Shown here: positions 12,446 through 15,955 of the stretch, piece after piece
Position numbering within the stretch: the first letter of the stretch is position 1
Layout of the letters: every line of letters starts with the position of its first letter
Position numbers and translations under genes: made by a program
The notes under the pieces: model-generated
What the model was told of the DNA's origin: nothing
The model's database searches: none
The model's input: only the letters and a program-made list of their open reading frames with translations
Assembly (NCBI GenBank): GCA_016296885.1
Contig: JAEDHT010000038.1
Span: 1-15,955, forward strand
Length of the DNA: 15,955 bases
Origin: Clostridiaceae bacterium
GTDB taxonomy: Bacteria; Bacillota; Clostridia; Oscillospirales; Acutalibacteraceae
Direction: 5' to 3'

Positions 12446-14637
12446 ACTAACATATCTCCACACAGGGGATCACCATACATTGCCAACGCATAACCTATAC
12501 CGGAGATACCCTGCATTAATCCGCAATTTATACTGCAAGTGTCTAAAGGCCTGTATATATTTATTTGACCATTATTAAGCCTTGATGCCAGGCTTTTAAA
12601 CAGATTATCATTACTAACTCCAAGACAGGAACCTGCGACCAGTAATGAAGAATTTCCGCAACAAAGGCTGTCTTTTTTTTGTTCTTCTGCCGTAGATAAA
12701 AAAAGCTTTGCGTGGTATATATCTTTTTTGCATATTTCGGTTATCTTTTCATTTTTTGTGTATTTTAATATCTTATTGCGTGACATTGCAATTCCCGGTG
12801 CACCTGAACACCAGCCTTTCATAAAGCCTTTGCGATCTTTATAACGAAGGTCAAGCCAATTGTTAACGCTTTTATCCAGATGAAAATTTTCAAATTCCAA
12901 TAACTTTAAAATTTCTTCGTCAAAATTATTCTCACCCAACACAAAATCGAGGGCAGACATCGACAACGCTATGCCTGCTGTGCCGTGTGCCACTCCTGTA
13001 AGTGATGAATTAGCGCCCTTTATGTGAGGCTTAAGCTCTTGGGCAATTTTTTTTGATGTTGGTGAATTCACCTTGGGCAGTAACAAGGACAACGCAATAG
13101 CACCGCTCATTATTTCCATGTTTTTAATGCTGATGTTATCAAAAGAAACACGATTAAGAACGGCTAAAAGGTCGTTATAAAATATTTTTTCACCGGTAAG
13201 CTCGTATATATGATTAAGTGTGAGCAACTGGCCTGCTATACCCTCGGAGAATGAACAGGTGTTGTCTAATAGAGGAATTTGCCTTTCATCGTTTATTATA
13301 AAATCTCTGTAAGAGGAGTAGTAATGCATAAGGCTATCTATAAACTTAGAGTTGCCTGTTTTGCGGTATGCCGCCGCATAAAAACAGAGAATACCTGTGA
13401 GGCCGTTGTATATTCCCATTCCGGCGCTTTGCAGAAATAGGGAATTGTCCTTTCCAAAGTCAAGCAACATCCATTTTGAGGTGAGAGAGGGTATGGAATA
13501 CTCTTCAAGAAAATCAGATATGCCGATTAAATAGTCATTATCTTGTTTTCTAAGTGAACTTTCTGATGGAACAGGCTTTGCACAATTAAGAGCTTGCCTT
13601 ATTATTTTTATCTGTGATGCTAAGTCTTCTTTGCTTAAGCTGTATAATTTATTTTTTGCATTTTCGATAGGGGATACTTCATAAAAATCCTCGGTCAATT
13701 TGCCGGAGTAAGCATATAACGCTCTGCTATTGCCATATGTATTAAACAAGGGGATTTCTCTATTTAATACGGCATCTACTTCGATATCAAATATTTTTTT
13801 TGTCTTATTTATACGTTGCGGATCAATATCTCTCAGATATGCCTTCGACAACAGAGTATATGCATACTCTTCACGCTTTTTTGAATCGTCTATCAAGCTT
13901 AAGAAGTTTATTATCTTGTCATAGACATCAGTAGGTCTGAGCAGCTGACGAAACTCACATTCGGAGAAAACATCTATAAGCTCATCCATAAATTGTGTGT
14001 TCTCGAGCGTCAGCTTATATGCCTGTTTAAAACCATCTATAATTATGTCGATATGGTCATATGCCATTACAGGCACATTGTTATAAAACAGGATATTCTT
14101 GTCTGAGTGAAGAACCCCTGTAAACCCTGAGCAATCGCAAATTTTATCGTCAACTGCAATCCAATTAGGCAGTAGGTGAGATTTGAGAACAGTGTTTTTA
14201 AGTGTTACGGCCTGCGATCTTGCAGTTCTTTGAACAGGCTCGGTGCTTAAAAGTGTTTCAAGGTCTATTAGAACAGGCGAATCGGAGCTTGCTATCAAAT
14301 TTTCACAATGCAGATCATAGGAGCATAGCAAATAAGCAGAAAAGAGAAGGACTCCGCATTTATAAAAATAGGAAGTTACCTCATCTTGACTTTTTGCACA
14401 CAAATGATGCACATAAGACTGTTCATGGGAGTTTTCGCTTTCACGCAGGATTTCAACTGTTTTAGGGATATATGGTATGCCTAATTGTTTAAGTCCGTCC
14501 AGAAAAGTCTTAAATGCTTTCTCGGTTTTACAGTTACGGGGTTTTACTATAACAGGCTCTCCGGATTTAGTATATCTGAGTGAAACAGCCTGATTAGAGT
14601 TGTGGCTATCGCCAAGCTTAATCTCTTTATTACTCAT
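12442..14637 (-). CDS. Short LanM-type (class II) lanthionine synthetase
   Basis: LanM enzymes phosphorylate and eliminate Ser/Thr to dehydro residues, then join Cys to them. This 731-aa protein starts directly at the LanM kinase-like core: LGDSHNSNQAV, Lys32 in IVKPR, and Asp108, His110, Asn113, Asp125 and Glu127 in YDLHCENLIA...VLIDLETLL. These match the CylM dehydratase residues. Full LanM proteins run about 900-1,100 aa, so roughly 240 N-terminal residues are missing. The C-terminal cyclase half is present, with IYNGLTGI, GVAHGTAGIALSM (His551) and a closing GLMQGISGIGYALAMYGDP. Its zinc ligands are WCSGAPG (Cys610) and LCCGNSS (Cys659/660), the all-cysteine ProcM-like pattern. The ATG overlaps the upstream stop by 8 nt. 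No frameshift or stop upstream suggests a broken gene; it appears natively short. Confidence 0.88.
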   Translation of the reverse strand: MSNKEIKLGDSHNSNQAVSLRYTKSGEPVIVKPRNCKTEKAFKTFLDGLKQLGIPYIPKTVEILRESENSHEQSYVHHLCAKSQDEVTSYFYKCGVLLFSAYLLCSYDLHCENLIASSDSPVLIDLETLLSTEPVQRTARSQAVTLKNTVLKSHLLPNWIAVDDKICDCSGFTGVLHSDKNILFYNNVPVMAYDHIDIIIDGFKQAYKLTLENTQFMDELIDVFSECEFRQLLRPTDVYDKIINFLSLIDDSKKREEYAYTLLSKAYLRDIDPQRINKTKKIFDIEVDAVLNREIPLFNTYGNSRALYAYSGKLTEDFYEVSPIENAKNKLYSLSKEDLASQIKIIRQALNCAKPVPSESSLRKQDNDYLIGISDFLEEYSIPSLTSKWMLLDFGKDNSLFLQSAGMGIYNGLTGILCFYAAAYRKTGNSKFIDSLMHYYSSYRDFIINDERQIPLLDNTCSFSEGIAGQLLTLNHIYELTGEKIFYNDLLAVLNRVSFDNISIKNMEIMSGAIALSLLLPKVNSPTSKKIAQELKPHIKGANSSLTGVAHGTAGIALSMSALDFVLGENNFDEEILKLLEFENFHLDKSVNNWLDLRYKDRKGFMKGWCSGAPGIAMSRNKILKYTKNEKITEICKKDIYHAKLFLSTAEEQKKDSLCCGNSSLLVAGSCLGVSNDNLFKSLASRLNNGQINIYRPLDTCSINCGLMQGISGIGYALAMYGDPLCGDMLV

Positions 14638-15748
14638 GTATGTCTAAAAGATTATTATCACACATTTTGGCTATAAAAGCTTCAACATCTCTACGAGCCA
14701 CTTCTACATCGGGAGAAAATTTATCCACAAGCTTATCAGTAAGCTCAGATGCTGTGATTGGCTCACTCATTTCGTTCCACAGGAAAGCTCCTGTTTCGTT
14801 TAATACGAGCACAGCGCCGTAGTCCACTGCCTCGCTTCCACGGGGAATGAGGATAAAATCTCCTGCAATGTTTTTAATTTCAAAGCATTTTTTGGCTGAA
14901 TAGGTCATATTTGCCTCCTTCTTTCCTTTAATATAATTATCGCCGTAAAGTTCCTTGTATAAAACGCTTACAGCATCTTCAGAAATAGTGCAGTTTAGCT
15001 TGTATACAGGAACAGAGTTTACTATGTTCTTAATGTTTTCTGTGTATTGCTGTTCAAATTCAGGCGAAAAGGGATATACATAGTTGTTAAGATATAGCAA
15101 CGAAAAAGCCTCTACGGCAGAAAGCCTTTGAACAGAGTTTTCTTTTGACTGTTGCACAAACACAATGGCCTCAACCGGACAAAAACAATTTCGGAGAAGC
15201 TCCTCTTTGCCACTCCATGGTGAACCATGTGCAAAGTATCTTCCGTTTTCGCTAAAAATACATGGCTGGTCAAAGTTAATAGACCATGTTTTTAAATTCT
15301 CTTTCCAAAGAGAGGTTTGGGTACTTTTGCCGGCTCCTGACAAACCGCAAAAGCATATACATGAGTTCTTGTATACTGCGGTAGAGGCGTGGATAATGAA
15401 GCCTCCGTTTGATATCATTGTATATTTATAGGCGTGCATAAGCAGATAGCCCATATAAAATTGTTTTTTATATGGGTCTTTTTCGGGACAATATATTTTT
15501 GCAGATGTAGCATCTTTGTTCAGGTGCAAAAAATTATCGTTCATAGAAATAAGAAAACCATCGTCAACATGGTAAAAAGAATATTCATTTATGCTTTTTG
15601 CAGGCTTAAGAGAGTGCAATGAAGCTTCTTCCGGTACAAGCTCTATTGTAAAGTCTGGTAACTTATCTTTTCCCAAAGGGAATTTTTCAAATTGAGCGTT
15701 TAATACTCTTAAAGTTTTATCTATTTTACTATCAATAAAAAATCCCAT
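14630..15748 (-). CDS. HPr-kinase-like domain fused to a PqqD (RRE) domain
   Basis: The 372-aa product has two parts. Residues of about 1-280 resemble the HPr kinase/phosphorylase-like proteins of RiPP clusters: GGFIIHASTAV (His120), P-loop FCGLSGAGKST (133-143), NFDQPCIF where an acidic catalytic pair usually lies, and GSPWSGKEEL. In lasso peptide systems relatives phosphorylate a C-terminal Ser. Residues of about 284-372 form a PqqD fold (GAVLVLNETGAFLWNEM ... DVEAFIAKMCDNNLLD), the RiPP recognition element that binds leader peptides. The two are usually separate genes, so the fusion suggests the kinase acts on a leader-bound peptide. I use the ATG at 15748 after GGGTGAT rather than a TTG at 15760. 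It is the first gene of the minus operon. The kinase target is unknown. Confidence 0.82.
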   Translation of the reverse strand: MGFFIDSKIDKTLRVLNAQFEKFPLGKDKLPDFTIELVPEEASLHSLKPAKSINEYSFYHVDDGFLISMNDNFLHLNKDATSAKIYCPEKDPYKKQFYMGYLLMHAYKYTMISNGGFIIHASTAVYKNSCICFCGLSGAGKSTQTSLWKENLKTWSINFDQPCIFSENGRYFAHGSPWSGKEELLRNCFCPVEAIVFVQQSKENSVQRLSAVEAFSLLYLNNYVYPFSPEFEQQYTENIKNIVNSVPVYKLNCTISEDAVSVLYKELYGDNYIKGKKEANMTYSAKKCFEIKNIAGDFILIPRGSEAVDYGAVLVLNETGAFLWNEMSEPITASELTDKLVDKFSPDVEVARRDVEAFIAKMCDNNLLDIHE

Positions 15749-15813
15749 TATATCACCCAAAAGATATAAATTAGCATTTTAGATTTGTGTATAATCAAAA
15801 TTATCTTATTAAA

Positions 15814-15842
15814 ACAATATCATAGTTAATTACTTTTGTCAA
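15814..15842 (-). promoter_or_regulatory. Likely promoter of the minus-strand modification operon
   Basis: On the minus strand TTGACA (15842-15837), 17 nt and TATTGT (15819-15814) give a perfect -35 with a moderate -10 (4 of 6), about 65 nt upstream of the kinase-PqqD start. Confidence 0.65.
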
Positions 15843-15906
15843 TTCGTGAAAAAAACGAAAACTTCGACATGATACGGCATAATCTCATAAAAATTTTTAT
15901 ATGTTA

Positions 15907-15915
15907 TGGTACAAT
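15907..15915 (+). promoter_or_regulatory. Possible divergent extended -10 promoter leading out of the window
   Basis: TGGTACAAT (15907-15915) fits TG-n-TATAAT with one mismatch, and a GGGTGA follows near 15920. It would serve a plus-strand gene beyond the window. No -35 box is visible, so this is weak. Confidence 0.3.
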
Positions 15916-15955
15916 TGATGGGTGACAAATAAAAAAGAAAATTCAACTCAAATAT

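Noticed and set aside
12446..12463. GTG start adding six residues to the Ser/His peptidase
   Set aside because: The ATG at 12445 has GGAG at good distance and gives the common ATGA overlap with the LanM stop.
7435..15842. Reading the locus as a lasso peptide cluster because of HPrK, PqqD and the YxxP motif
   Set aside because: No asparagine-synthetase-like cyclase or transglutaminase-like B2 protease is present in the window; a LanM and a SPASM enzyme are.

Overview
The window looks like chromosomal DNA of a low-to-medium GC gut Firmicute, probably class Clostridia and the Ruminococcaceae/Oscillospiraceae group. Three things suggest this: the Pth-TrmK-Nif3-RlmA gene set with AGGAGG-type ribosome sites, promoters of the TTGACN-17-TATAAT type, and a short GCCTCCCTTGT-type repeat common between genes in such genomes. 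This assignment is inference from sequence style, not a database match.

Layout. (1) 1-385 is non-coding and repeat-rich: a MITE-like element and small palindromes. (2) 386-3351, plus strand, is a housekeeping RNA/translation block: peptidyl-tRNA hydrolase, tRNA m1A22 methyltransferase TrmK, a Nif3-family dinuclear metal protein and an RlmA-like rRNA methyltransferase. It ends in a strong bidirectional terminator. (3) 3415-4695, minus, is a lipoprotein joining a BtuF-like binding domain to an acidic linker and an SH3b domain, with its own promoter. (4) 4877-7189, minus, is a two-gene ABC-2 exporter (ATPase then permease) with a near-consensus promoter and an operator-like palindrome.

(5) 7435-15842 is the accessory part, which I read as a ribosomally synthesised, post-translationally modified peptide (RiPP) locus built from two convergent units. 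The plus unit carries three small precursor-like peptides and a radical SAM/SPASM maturase. Peptides 1 and 2 share a double-glycine leader ending; peptide 3 starts with a lasso-like YxxPxV leader motif. The minus unit carries an HPr-kinase-like/PqqD fusion, a short LanM-type lanthionine synthetase without the usual N-terminal region, a soluble Ser/His S24/S26-like peptidase and a peptide-type ABC exporter without a C39 peptidase domain. Overlapping stops and starts couple the first three minus genes.

Working model (inference): the PqqD domain captures a leader, LanM dehydrates and/or cyclises, the radical SAM enzyme adds a carbon-centred crosslink or epimerisation, the kinase-like domain phosphorylates the peptide or supports another ATP-dependent step, the Ser/His protease removes the leader, and the ABC protein exports the product. 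Having LanM, SPASM and HPrK-PqqD parts together with three unlike precursors is the most unusual feature here. Several strong RNA hairpins in the precursor region suggest that enzyme expression is held below precursor expression.
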